DNA from: Henriciella pelagia
GTDB taxonomy: Bacteria > Pseudomonadota > Alphaproteobacteria > Caulobacterales > Hyphomonadaceae
NCBI RefSeq assembly: GCF_002088945.1
Contig: NZ_NCSU01000016.1
Location: forward strand, 62,001 to 126,000
Direction of reading: 5' to 3'
DNA: 64,000 nt
Part shown: positions 8,461-15,942 of the stretch, piece by piece
How the letters are laid out: each line of letters opens with the position of its first letter
Numbering within the stretch: the first letter of the stretch is position 1
Program-made: the position numbers and the translations under genes
Notes under the pieces: generated by a model
Told to the model about the DNA's origin: nothing
The model's database searches: none
The model's input: only the letters and a program-made list of their open reading frames with translations

Positions 8461-9293
8461 GTCCTCCCATTTCGGCAAGCAGAAAGACGATGCGCCACGC
8501 CTCCAACGATAATGATATCGGCTATACCGGCCACGTCCAGGACGACCTCTCCGGCCTCACCTATATGCAGGCCCGCTATTACGACCCGGTCGCCGCCCGC
8601 TTCCTCTCAACCGACCCCATCGGCTATCAGGACCAGTTCAATCTGTATGCGTATGTCGGCAATGATCCGGTGAATAGTATCGATCCGACGGGGGAGTGGG
8701 GGATATTTGGTGCAGCCTATGGAGCTGTAGCTGGTGCTGTTGGGGGCTATGTATCAACAGGCACTCTGAAAGGTACCGTTGCTGGAGCAGTTGCTGGCGG
8801 CGTAGTTGGATTTGTGGCTCCGCAAGCTTCTGGTTATGCTGGGGCTGCTCTCGCTGTAACTACTGCCGGCACAGCTTCAGTCGCCGGTCAATTAACAGGG
8901 CAAGTCACTGAAAACGTAGCTGTTGGTGATCCTGCCCTTGCAAATCTTTCAATTGATCTACCTGCTACCGCCTTATCTGCCGCTACCGGGCCAACTGGAG
9001 GAACTCTAAACGCAAGCGCGCAAACGACTGTAGCTCCCATTCGCGGTGCTGTGGTCGGGTCTACTAAAGGAAGCGGGCAATTAAACTCAACACCGGGAAA
9101 ACTAGTTGGGGCAGTCTTGGAAGGTAGTGTTGCTGGTGCTGGAGAACTCGCTGGTGATACGCTAGGCGGGGGTATCGAAAGTGCTGCTGCAGGAGCGAAC
9201 TCGCGGGTTCCAACCAATTTAACTTTAACTGATGATCAGGGTAACTGGTCTCCTCAGCTTCAGACTAATGACGAACTTGAGCGAAACAAGTAG
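8448..9293 (+). CDS. RHS core fragment with glycine-zipper-rich tip, cassette B
   Basis: 281 aa from a GTG without a ribosome site; the recognisable core starts at 8484 ([15 protein letters not shown]) and ends at DPTG (8694). The tip begins [19 protein letters not shown] and continues with long Gly/Ala/Val stretches ([25 protein letters not shown]) that look like glycine-zipper or membrane-inserting helices. A Ser/Thr/Gly-rich part and a polar end (DDQGNW...) follow. I do not recognise a catalytic motif. The next gene encodes a small multi-span membrane protein, so a membrane-active toxin is a reasonable guess. The lack of expression signals suggests a silent cassette. Confidence 0.6.
   Translation: MGLRSPPISASRKTMRHASNDNDIGYTGHVQDDLSGLTYMQARYYDPVAARFLSTDPIGYQDQFNLYAYVGNDPVNSIDPTGEWGIFGAAYGAVAGAVGGYVSTGTLKGTVAGAVAGGVVGFVAPQASGYAGAALAVTTAGTASVAGQLTGQVTENVAVGDPALANLSIDLPATALSAATGPTGGTLNASAQTTVAPIRGAVVGSTKGSGQLNSTPGKLVGAVLEGSVAGAGELAGDTLGGGIESAAAGANSRVPTNLTLTDDQGNWSPQLQTNDELERNK
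8484..8694 (+). repeat. RHS core repeat, copy B (3' half)
   Basis: Near-identical to the 3' half of copies A and C, from the codons for [11 protein letters not shown] to DPTG. The 5' junction is abrupt: unrelated or decayed sequence lies directly before 8484, marking a recombination join inside the core. Confidence 0.85.
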
Positions 9294-9306
9294 GTGCGAG
9301 CGTAAG

Positions 9307-9609
9307 ATGAACTATATATCTCTTGCGACATTCCACATAATATCTGGAGCATTAATACTTGCGATATTGAGTTTAAGAAGTCTAGTAGTTGCCGCGAACC
9401 AGAATGGGAGCATTGGTGATTGGTCATTACACCTGATAACCATTATTATGGCACTCACCATGTTCGCAGGTTTTGTAGCGCACACGCAGATGTTTCAAAC
9501 TGCTATAGGCTCAGTGAATAATGAGTGGTTGCAGTTTCTGTTCATCCTTTCACCCTGGCTTTGGTTTGGACTTATTGCGCTAGTTTTTAGGTTCAAATTT
9601 GAAAAATGA
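9307..9609 (+). CDS. Small membrane protein, candidate immunity for cassette B
   Basis: 100 aa from the ATG at 9307, 13 bases after the cassette B stop, with a weak GAG-type ribosome site. It has three hydrophobic segments (about residues 8-30, 42-62 and 74-95), short polar loops and a basic end (RFKFEK). Immunity proteins against pore-forming or inner-membrane toxins are commonly small polytopic proteins, which fits the hydrophobic tip upstream. Codon use is AT-rich, unlike the host genes. No named family is recognised. An ATG-less extension in the same frame up to 9232 overlaps the tip gene and was rejected. Confidence 0.6.
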   Translation: MNYISLATFHIISGALILAILSLRSLVVAANQNGSIGDWSLHLITIIMALTMFAGFVAHTQMFQTAIGSVNNEWLQFLFILSPWLWFGLIALVFRFKFEK

Positions 9610-9667
9610 TTCTATCGGTGTGGGGGAATAGTTGAGCGTCACTTGGTAGATAACTTTACAGCTTATT

Positions 9668-9732
9668 GCAAGATAAAGCGAAGTTCGCCCTTCAGGCGAA
9701 TTCGCGGCTAACGCCTTGCAAATACGATCTTT
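9668..9732 (+). repeat. 65-bp structured inter-cassette repeat, copy 2
   Basis: Same length and ends as 8156-8220 (GCAAGATAAAGCGA ... AAATACGATCTTT). The hairpin is GCGAA, bulged G, TTCGCC, loop CTTCA, GGCGAA, TTCGC. Relative to copy 1, stem pairs change on both sides while the bulged G is kept. It starts 58 bases after the immunity gene stop. The bases to 9895 are a diverged match to 8221-8345 and lead straight into core copy C. Confidence 0.75.
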
Positions 9733-11278
9733 ACTGTGGTTCCAAAATGGCGCCCCCGGTCTCAAACTGGCACCAAGCAGGCCCCTTTTAGCCCCCCTTA
9801 AAATCGCCCATTTTAAACGGCCCCTGCCGGGGCTCTCTCCGCCTTCATTAAATCCCCCCGGATCAAATGATCGCTGCGCAACCGGCTGCGAAGGGGTCTA
9901 CTCCGCGCTCACCGGCACGCCGCTTGTCCAGGATGAGGTGACCGCCGGTGACATCACCCATTACCTCTCCGGCGGCGGGCTGACGCTTCGCCTGCTGAAT
10001 GGCACGGCGCATCGCTATACCCACCTTGATCATCAGGGCACGCCGCTGGCGCAGACCTGGTACACGGGTCTGCTGGCATGGCGTGAGCACTATACGCCCT
10101 ATGGCGAGAAGACGATGCGCCACGCCTCCAACGATAATGACATCGGCTATACCGGCCATGTGCAGGACGACCTGTCCGGCCTGACCTATATGCAGGCGCG
10201 CTATTACGACCCGGTCGCCGCCCGCTTCCTCTCAACCGACCCCATCGGCTATCAGGACCAGTTCAACCTCTACGCTTATGTCGGCAATGATCCGGTGAAT
10301 AAGGTCGATCCGACGGGGGAGCAGGCGGCACCATTCTTTTCAACAGATGAAGCGCTGTCTCAACAGTCAATGTTACGCGGCGGAGCTTCGCCACAAGAAG
10401 CGCTTGCGCGCTCTCAAACAATGAACGCCGCGAGCACCAAAGCAGCCTGGGGAATGGCCGGAGCGGCAGCAACGGCCGCGCTTCCGGGCCCTGAGGATGT
10501 AGCCGTGGGTGCGCTTGTCGCGACCAAAGCGGGGCAAGCTATTGGAAAGGCAGCCAGCGCAGTAGGCAAGGCCTTGAAACCGTGTGGTTGCTTCGTAGCC
10601 GGAACATTGGTCGATACGGAAGATGGCGTCCGACCGATTGAGGAAATCGAAATTGGCGATCTGGTTGTCGCGCGTGATCCAGACACAGGCGAGACGTCCC
10701 TCAAGCCGGTCATCGAACTGATACGCCTGAACAATCGAGACATTTGGGAGATCGAATTCGCCGTAGCCGACGGCGTTATTCAGACCTTCCAAACGACAGA
10801 CGATCACCCTTGGTGGAACGAAGAATTAGGTTGGCTTCGAACAGATCAGCTTGAGCCTGCAACCATGATTGAAACATTCGACGAGGACCGGGCCCAAGTC
10901 ATTTCGATAAACCCGACTGGTCAAATAAGCCCCACCTTCAATTTGGAAGTCGACGACTTCCACACGTACTTTGTTGGTACAGAACAACTCTGGGTGCATA
11001 ACGGGCCTTGCAACAGATTTTATCGAGGAAAAGATCGGAGAGACGCGATTGAGCATCACAGGACAGCAGACGGAGGTCTCGAATGCGCCTATTGCAAAAA
11101 AGGTTTGACTGAAGAACCAGGGCAAGCCAGCACCGTCACAGTAGACCACAGGGACCCGTTTGACGGAGGTAATACCACCCTCGGCAATTCCGAATTGGCA
11201 TGTAAATCATGTAATTCGTCGAAATCAAACAAGGAACTGGGAACGGAATGGACACCGCCGAAGGACCGAATCGAGTAG
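9716..11278 (+). CDS. RHS core fragment with Hint domain and HNH nuclease tip, cassette C
   Basis: 520 aa open frame; homology to RHS begins only at 9896, so the first about 60 codons are read-through of spacer and the true product may be shorter or unexpressed. After DPTG come a helical Ala-rich pretoxin stretch, then a Hint domain. Hint begins with its nucleophile Cys in [14 protein letters not shown], has DDHPWW in the middle and ends LWVHN. The tip is an HNH endonuclease of the zinc-ribbon type: [33 protein letters not shown], giving two CxxC pairs around the HNH. Hint domains self-cleave to release toxins. A DNase effector is the confident reading. The stop lies inside the next gene. Confidence 0.8.
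   Translation: MQIRSLLWFQNGAPGLKLAPSRPLLAPLKIAHFKRPLPGLSPPSLNPPGSNDRCATGCEGVYSALTGTPLVQDEVTAGDITHYLSGGGLTLRLLNGTAHRYTHLDHQGTPLAQTWYTGLLAWREHYTPYGEKTMRHASNDNDIGYTGHVQDDLSGLTYMQARYYDPVAARFLSTDPIGYQDQFNLYAYVGNDPVNKVDPTGEQAAPFFSTDEALSQQSMLRGGASPQEALARSQTMNAASTKAAWGMAGAAATAALPGPEDVAVGALVATKAGQAIGKAASAVGKALKPCGCFVAGTLVDTEDGVRPIEEIEIGDLVVARDPDTGETSLKPVIELIRLNNRDIWEIEFAVADGVIQTFQTTDDHPWWNEELGWLRTDQLEPATMIETFDEDRAQVISINPTGQISPTFNLEVDDFHTYFVGTEQLWVHNGPCNRFYRGKDRRDAIEHHRTADGGLECAYCKKGLTEEPGQASTVTVDHRDPFDGGNTTLGNSELACKSCNSSKSNKELGTEWTPPKDRIE
9896..10319 (+). repeat. RHS core repeat, copy C (424 bp)
   Basis: Full-length match to 6879-7302, same length, only scattered substitutions (for example GCGCTC for GTGCTC near the start). 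It lies directly downstream of the spacer that follows structured repeat copy 2. Confidence 0.9.
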
Positions 11279-11553
11279 TTTTTTTTGGCTATTCATTCCA
11301 GCCTAACAAGGCATGCTTGGTATGCGAGCATGTTTTCTCTGGTAAACGACCAGTTCGTATTATTGCCCATGATTTGGACGGATGGATTCAATTTCTTTGT
11401 GGAGATGAAGCACACGACCCCAAATGCTCAAAAGTCGTCGCTCTTGAGGAAGTATTACGCCGCCATCCGATTGATTCGAAAGACAAAGTCTTGAATCCTG
11501 GTTGCTTCGCTGAACTTTCCAACAGTCTCAATTGGGTTATCTACGAAATGTAA
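11248..11553 (+). CDS. Candidate immunity protein for the HNH tip, cassette C
   Basis: 101 aa from the ATG at 11248, overlapping the last 31 bases of the HNH gene in another frame, which would couple the two translationally. It contains [14 protein letters not shown], then [17 protein letters not shown] and an end with acidic character. The pattern VCxHVF...HDxDGWxFLCG is one I associate with small uncharacterised immunity-like proteins, but I cannot name the family. Cytoplasmic, no membrane segment, as expected for protection against an HNH nuclease. It is not followed by the 65-bp repeat seen after the first two immunity genes. Confidence 0.6.
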   Translation: MDTAEGPNRVVFFGYSFQPNKACLVCEHVFSGKRPVRIIAHDLDGWIQFLCGDEAHDPKCSKVVALEEVLRRHPIDSKDKVLNPGCFAELSNSLNWVIYEM

Positions 11554-11820
11554 CCTGAGTGAGGCGGCACGTTACGAAGCACAGCCTCCTCCGTGCTTAG
11601 AATGTGCTTCCTATTGAATGGCAACATCAAAAAGCGTTACTAGTTCACGCAACGACGAAATGGCCTGTTGGGACTACTCCTAGTTCTATGGGCTGCCCGT
11701 GCTCATTGAGCGGAGCATCTGTTTACAACGCTGCCGAGGAATCGATGAGCACTGGCAACCAAGTGCTGCCGCCCACAAATAAAGCAATTCAAGTATATTG
11801 TGAGTCTTGTTAGGGACAAT
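11554..11820 (+). other. Gap between cassettes C and D, no gene recognised
   Basis: 267 bases with only short, unconvincing open frames. Composition is AT-rich like the tips, so it may hold remains of a lost tip or immunity gene, but I see no supporting motif. Confidence 0.4.
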
Positions 11821-11910
11821 ATGGGCGTCCTCACCTCACGGAAGCATTTCACGCCCTATGGCGAAAAGATAGCGGGCCCGGCCTGCAACGCGGATAGTAC
11901 GGGCCCGCGC
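11821..11910 (+). pseudogene. Decayed RHS core fragment with GC hairpin
   Basis: One frame reads [19 protein letters not shown] and then CNADSTGPR before a stop; TPYGEK is the core motif also seen in the intact copies. It contains a perfect 9-bp inverted repeat, GCGGGCCCG (11872-11880) and CGGGCCCGC (11900-11908). The same segment with the same hairpin recurs at about 13349-13440. Confidence 0.65.
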
Positions 11911-11920
11911 TGAACGCTCT

Positions 11921-12061
11921 GGCCTCACCTATATGCAGGCCCGCTATTACGACCCGGTCGCCGCCCGCTTCCTCTCAACCGACCCCATCGGCTATCAGGA
12001 TCAGTTCAACCTTTACGCCTATGTCGGGAATGATCCGGTGAACAAGGTCGATCCGACGGGG
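11921..12061 (+). repeat. RHS core repeat, copy D (last 141 bp)
   Basis: It begins at the codons for [12 protein letters not shown] and ends at DPTG; near-identical to the end of copies A-C. The 5' join to the decayed fragment at 11910 is abrupt. Confidence 0.85.
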
Positions 12062-12607
12062 GAAGATGGTTACGCACTATCGGGAGAAATTGACACTCCA
12101 GCGGGCAAGGCTGAGGTATCTGCGGGTGTAAACTTAACTGGTGAAAACAAAGGTTTGTTTATTGGATTGCAGATAGGAACACCTTTGGGCGGAACCAGCG
12201 CAGGTGCTCCAACTACAGCTTCAAGAGCAGGTGCATCTACAGAAGTTTCAGGCGAAGCATTTCAGACCGATAACTTGGATAATCGCTTCGGTGCTGGCTT
12301 GAGCAGCAGCATAAACGTACCGTTGACGCCGACGCTGGCAGGCGTGGGGACAGAGAGTTCATCTAATCAAGAAGGCACCTACACCGAATTGGAAGCAAGT
12401 GTTTCTGAAGGCGCAGCCTTTTCGGCCCATGCCACCCAATCCTCAGGACTATCTCTAACTGGGAATGCTGTTGGATTGAGGTTAGCCGCTCACGGCCCTG
12501 ACGGATCAGTAAGTCAGCGGCTAGACACGACATCGCCAGCGGCTAGAGCTATACAGAACGTGAATAGATTGTCATACGAACTTACAGGAAAGATGCTGAT
12601 TAAGTGA
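11933..12607 (+). CDS. RHS core fragment with unrecognised tip, cassette D
   Basis: 224 aa; the first about 43 residues are the end of the core ([18 protein letters not shown] ... DPTG), the remaining 180 are a tip of unknown type. The tip is Ser/Thr/Gly-rich with alternating hydrophobic residues suggesting beta-strands ([52 protein letters not shown]) and ends ELTGKMLIK. No Cys, and no HNH or BECR signature, was found. It could be a beta-rich membrane-acting effector. The downstream gene overlaps by 4 bases and encodes a membrane protein. No promoter or ribosome site is visible, so it is probably a silent cassette. Confidence 0.55.
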   Translation: MQARYYDPVAARFLSTDPIGYQDQFNLYAYVGNDPVNKVDPTGEDGYALSGEIDTPAGKAEVSAGVNLTGENKGLFIGLQIGTPLGGTSAGAPTTASRAGASTEVSGEAFQTDNLDNRFGAGLSSSINVPLTPTLAGVGTESSSNQEGTYTELEASVSEGAAFSAHATQSSGLSLTGNAVGLRLAAHGPDGSVSQRLDTTSPAARAIQNVNRLSYELTGKMLIK

Positions 12608-13056
12608 CCCGATTGTTGAGGCTCAAATCAACGAAAGGCGTTAGTAGCTTTCCCGATGAAGTGTGGGCCAAGGTTCTCGCATCCAGTTCAGAGAATTATG
12701 GTAGCCCGAATGTTGCAACAATCTCACATCGAAAAATCACTGATGATCTAATCCAAATAGTCGATTCAAAAAATGGATCGGCTCACTGGAGCTCAGGAGT
12801 TTGGTTGGTAAAAAAATCCGGCGAAATGTACGTCGCACCTCAATTGCTTTCAGCAATATTAATAGTTGCGGGCACGCTGTTGGTCATCTTTTTCTTTGCG
12901 CTATCGGCAATGTACAGGAAACTCGACAACGCTGTATTTGTTTTACCGGTGCTCATCATCGTCTTGATGTCCGCTATAAGTGTTTATTTCACGCCGTCCC
13001 CTCGGCGATCTCAAGTCGTGCATTACCTGAACTCAATACGGAGCTTCAATAGTTGA
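12604..13056 (+). CDS. Membrane protein, candidate immunity for cassette D
   Basis: 150 aa from a GTG that overlaps the cassette D stop (GTGA). The first about 75 residues are soluble (for example [18 protein letters not shown] and [13 protein letters not shown]). Two hydrophobic helices follow: [20 protein letters not shown] (about residues 80-99) and [20 protein letters not shown] (about 109-128). A short basic tail follows. The tight coupling to the unrecognised tip and the position at the end of the cassette argue for immunity function. I recognise no family. AT-rich composition matches the tips. Confidence 0.55.
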   Translation: MTRLLRLKSTKGVSSFPDEVWAKVLASSSENYGSPNVATISHRKITDDLIQIVDSKNGSAHWSSGVWLVKKSGEMYVAPQLLSAILIVAGTLLVIFFFALSAMYRKLDNAVFVLPVLIIVLMSAISVYFTPSPRRSQVVHYLNSIRSFNS

Positions 13057-13099
13057 GCCTATTGTTACCAGATATCTAAATTTGTAGACCCATTAACAC

Positions 13100-13561
13100 G
13101 CTGGCCTGCCCCCGCCGGGGCCTTCTCCGCCTTCATTTGATCCCCCGGATCAATTCATTCGGCTGATGTCAATCCACCTTCGAAGGAGTCTACTCATCGC
13201 TCCTCGGAACGCCCGTGATCAGGGATGACCGCGCCATCAATGAGTGGGCCATCTCCTACAGTGTCGGCGGGGCCTCGGTGCGCCTGGTCTATTCGGTTCC
13301 GCATTACACGCATAATGATGCGCAGGGTCTATGGGCGTCATCGCGGACAATATGAGTGTTCTCACCTCCCGGAAGTTTTTCACGCCCTATGGCGAAAAGA
13401 TCGCGGGCCCGGCCTGCAACGCGGATAATACGGGCCCGCCCACCGCACCCTTCTGTACCTCTACCCAACTCACCGGTCCAGCTGATCCGTCTGACGCCGG
13501 ACCGCCCGCGACGGCCCGGCCACGTCCAGGCGTTGAGCGCGACCGCCATGCGTTCGAGTGA
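13100..13561 (+). pseudogene. Decayed terminal RHS core remnant (no tip)
   Basis: The piece at 13100-13165 resembles the inter-cassette spacer (CCGCCGGGGCCTTCTCCGCC then GATCCCCCGGATCAA). Next, one frame reads GVYSSLLGTPVIRDD and ISYSVGGASVRLVY, a diverged match to the core. A frame shift leads to [20 protein letters not shown] third frame has GHVQALSATAM near 13515, echoing the core GHVQDD. A perfect 9-bp inverted repeat (13403-13411 and 13431-13439) matches the hairpin at 11872-11908. No tip or immunity gene follows. Confidence 0.65.
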
Positions 13562-13785
13562 GCGCATGCTGAATCCTCGTTCCTCGATGAAACTAGGCTC
13601 ACTGATGCGGTCGGAGATGAGGGAGTGATGGATGTCAGACCGGACGTCGCTGCGCCCTTCCCTCACCCGTAAAGGCATTGGAGTCCCAGCCCCAAGGCGA
13701 GCTTGCGGACAGGTTGAAACCATGCAGATTACAGGACTTCAGGATCGGCCGGTGAAACAGCGTCCGCCGCCCCGTAAGACACCGC
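13562..13785. other. Gap with no recognised gene
   Basis: 224 bases between the RHS remnant and the end of the LytS kinase gene. Short open frames overlap on both strands, but none has a recognisable motif. It probably marks the right boundary of the RHS island. Confidence 0.4.
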
Positions 13786-14979
13786 TCAGCGCGCGGCCGG
13801 CACGCGTCCTTCTGCCGGCACGCGGATCTCGACCCTGTATCCCTTCGGCTGGACGGGCCCATGCGTGAATCGGAACGCTTCGCCATAGGCCGATTTCAGG
13901 CGCTCTTCGACATTGAGCAGGCCGATGCCGCGCGTCGCATCCTCTTCCGCCGCTTTTCTGGCCGACACGCCCGGCCCGTCATCGCTGATCGTGATCGCAA
14001 GCTCGCCGTCTTTCACGGTCGCATCAAGGCTGATCGTGGTCGGCTCGCTCGTCCGGCTGACGGCAAATTTCACGCTGTTCTCGAAAAGGGGCTGCAGCAA
14101 CAGGCTGGGGATCGCCGCCGTCTTCGCCGCCTCCTCGACATGCACGCGGGTGTGCAGCCGCTCGCCAAAGCGCACTTTCTCGATGCTGAGATAGAGGTCG
14201 AGCGTCTCAAGCTCATCGGCGAGCGTGTGCTGCATCTCGTCGGAATGATCGAGCGTGACGCGCAGATAGTCGCCAATCCGCGCGAGCATGTCTGTCGCGC
14301 CGGCCGAGTCACCCTTGCGCACCTGCCAGGAGACAGAGTTCAGCGCATTGAACAGGAAATGCGGATTGAGCTGGTATTTCAGCATTCGAAGCTGCGCATC
14401 GCGAAACAGCTTCTCCGCCTCCAGCCGACGCAGCGTCTCCCTCTGCGCAACTTCATTGGCCTTCAGCGCGGTGTTCTGCGCCTCGACCGCCAGCTGATGC
14501 TCACGGATCCAGTGACGGTAATATTTCAGCGCATAATAGCAGAAGGTCCACGCCCCGAAGACGATGACAGAGGCAAACCACCAGCCGCCCCAGTCAGCCA
14601 GCGGAATGGGCTCACCCGTCATCCAGGTGAAGAGGTAGAGGCGCAGCAGCGTCCATACGAGCGAGGCGATGAGCACGCACGCACCATTGACCAGGATGCG
14701 TGGCACGAGCGACCAGGTCCATGTGCCCGACGCCACGAGGCGCAACGGGTGGCTGACGAATATGCCGAGGATCGACTGCAGGATGGTGTGCAGCACGGGC
14801 GTCCACTGGCCCGGATTGTACCAGATGGTCAGGCTGAGATAGCTGAGCAGTGCCATGGCCGACCAGCCGGCAATCTGGAACAGCCAGTATTGGCGGGCAT
14901 TCGGCTGCATGCCGAGGCCAAGGGTCTTGAACATCCCGTCGGGAGCGTCGATAGCAGTCATGGGCACAGTGACATGCAA
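13786..14979 (-). CDS. LytS/YehU-type sensor histidine kinase
   Basis: 397 aa. Four hydrophobic segments span about residues 30-53, 62-83, 93-117 and 132-150, followed by a coiled-coil-like stretch (EVAQRETLRRLEAEKLFRDA). The His_kinase (PF06580-type) domain has its phospho-acceptor in LKYQLNPHFLFNALNSVSW (H207). Its ATPase part shows LLLQPLFENSVKFA (N box) and ISDDGPGV with GIGLLNVEERL (G boxes). It is divergent from a LytTR response regulator whose ATG is 80 bases away, so the two form a split two-component pair. No sensor loop of note, so the signal is unknown; the adjacent beta-glucan locus is a candidate target. An alternative ATG at 14961 is possible; neither start has a clear ribosome site. 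Confidence 0.88.
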   Translation of the reverse strand: MHVTVPMTAIDAPDGMFKTLGLGMQPNARQYWLFQIAGWSAMALLSYLSLTIWYNPGQWTPVLHTILQSILGIFVSHPLRLVASGTWTWSLVPRILVNGACVLIASLVWTLLRLYLFTWMTGEPIPLADWGGWWFASVIVFGAWTFCYYALKYYRHWIREHQLAVEAQNTALKANEVAQRETLRRLEAEKLFRDAQLRMLKYQLNPHFLFNALNSVSWQVRKGDSAGATDMLARIGDYLRVTLDHSDEMQHTLADELETLDLYLSIEKVRFGERLHTRVHVEEAAKTAAIPSLLLQPLFENSVKFAVSRTSEPTTISLDATVKDGELAITISDDGPGVSARKAAEEDATRGIGLLNVEERLKSAYGEAFRFTHGPVQPKGYRVEIRVPAEGRVPAAR

Positions 14980-15058
14980 AATGCAGTCTCATTCAACAGT
15001 TTGTTTGCTTAAACAGCGCTCTGATTGCCCGGACAAGGTGAGGAAAGCGGAAATCCGC

Positions 15059-15808
15059 ATGCTGAGAACAATTGTCTGTGACGATGAACGGCCCGCGCTG
15101 GAGCTGATGGAAAGCATATTGCGCGACACTGAAGGGGTGCAGATGGTTGGCGCCTATCAGTCGGTTCGCAAGGCCATTGACCGCATCAATGCGGGCGGCA
15201 TTGATCTCGCCTTCCTGGACATCGAGATGCCGGACCTCAATGGCATGGAGGCGACCGATGCCATCAGGGTCGATCCCAAACCCCTGATCGTCTTTGCCAC
15301 CGCCCATCCCGAATATGCCGTCGAGGCCTTCGGTCTCGACGCGATTGATTACATCCTGAAGCCGATCGATCCGCACCGGGTCGCAAAGGCCGTGGAGAAG
15401 GCAGACCGGCTGCACCGCCTCATCGCCAATAGCGAAGCCGACAGCGATCTTGTGCAAGACACGCCGGAGGCCGACGAGCCGACAATGCTGCGCATCAAGG
15501 ATGCCGGCCGCTATTATTTCATCCCGCGCGAGGACGTGATCTGGATCGAGGCGGCGGGCGACTATTCCCTGCTTCATACCGGCGAGAAGGAAGCGGCCGT
15601 CCGACGGGCCATCAAAGTGCTGGAGGACGAACTGCCCGGCGACCAGTTCGTCCGTGTGCACCGCTCAGCCATCATTTCCCGGGCGCATATCCGCGAGATC
15701 CGCATGCTGCAGAAGGGCGAGGCCCAGATCATCCTCACCGGCGATGTCACGGTCCGTACCAGCCGCAGCTACAAGGACGTGATCCAGACGCTGATTGACG
15801 AGCGCTAG
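15059..15808 (+). CDS. LytTR-family response regulator
   Basis: 249 aa from the ATG at 15059; a GTG at 15038 is also in frame. The receiver domain covers residues 1-120, with CDDE near the start, phospho-acceptor Asp in LAFLDIEMPDLNG (D54), and TAHPEYAVEAF then ILKPID. The C-terminal LytTR DNA-binding domain covers about residues 145-245, with IWIEAAGDYSLLH and FVRVHRSAIISRAHI. It partners the divergent LytS kinase. LytTR regulators bind paired direct repeats. The genes downstream (GH3, GH16, TBDR) are on the same strand, which makes them possible targets, although a 134-base gap with no clear LytTR repeat separates them. Confidence 0.9.
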   Translation: MLRTIVCDDERPALELMESILRDTEGVQMVGAYQSVRKAIDRINAGGIDLAFLDIEMPDLNGMEATDAIRVDPKPLIVFATAHPEYAVEAFGLDAIDYILKPIDPHRVAKAVEKADRLHRLIANSEADSDLVQDTPEADEPTMLRIKDAGRYYFIPREDVIWIEAAGDYSLLHTGEKEAAVRRAIKVLEDELPGDQFVRVHRSAIISRAHIREIRMLQKGEAQIILTGDVTVRTSRSYKDVIQTLIDER

Positions 15809-15942
15809 CGCCGTCCGCCCGGTCTCTCGTCCCATTCATCGCAAGGTCCGGGCAATCCGGCGCATGACCGGTTGCCTCCCGACGGGGCTTCACCCGACAC
15901 TTCGCAGAATAAAAGAAGTAACCCGGATGTCGGGAGGGAAAA

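Larger units (their letters stand above)
6600..13561 (+). other. RHS tip/immunity cassette array (orphan RHS island)
   Basis: The region holds four copies of the 3' part of the RHS-repeat-associated core, each followed by an unrelated C-terminal tip and a small downstream gene, all on the + strand, plus decayed core pieces at 8341-8460, 11821-11910 and 13180-13561. No N-terminal RHS/YD shell (normally over 1000 aa), PAAR or VgrG gene is present. Tip and immunity genes are AT-richer and less G/C-ending than the core and the flanking genes, a sign of separate acquisition. The array starts abruptly about 100 bases after the EmrE-like gene and ends before the LytS kinase. I infer displaced 'orphan' cassettes that could recombine into a full-length RHS gene elsewhere. 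Confidence 0.75.

Noticed and set aside
11604..11813. 69-codon open frame between cassettes C and D.
   Set aside because: No ribosome site, no partner tip, and no recognisable motif; left as an unexplained gap.
6600..13561. RHS island as a transposon or prophage.
   Set aside because: No transposase, integrase, terminal inverted repeats or phage genes are visible; the repeats are RHS core and a short structured element.
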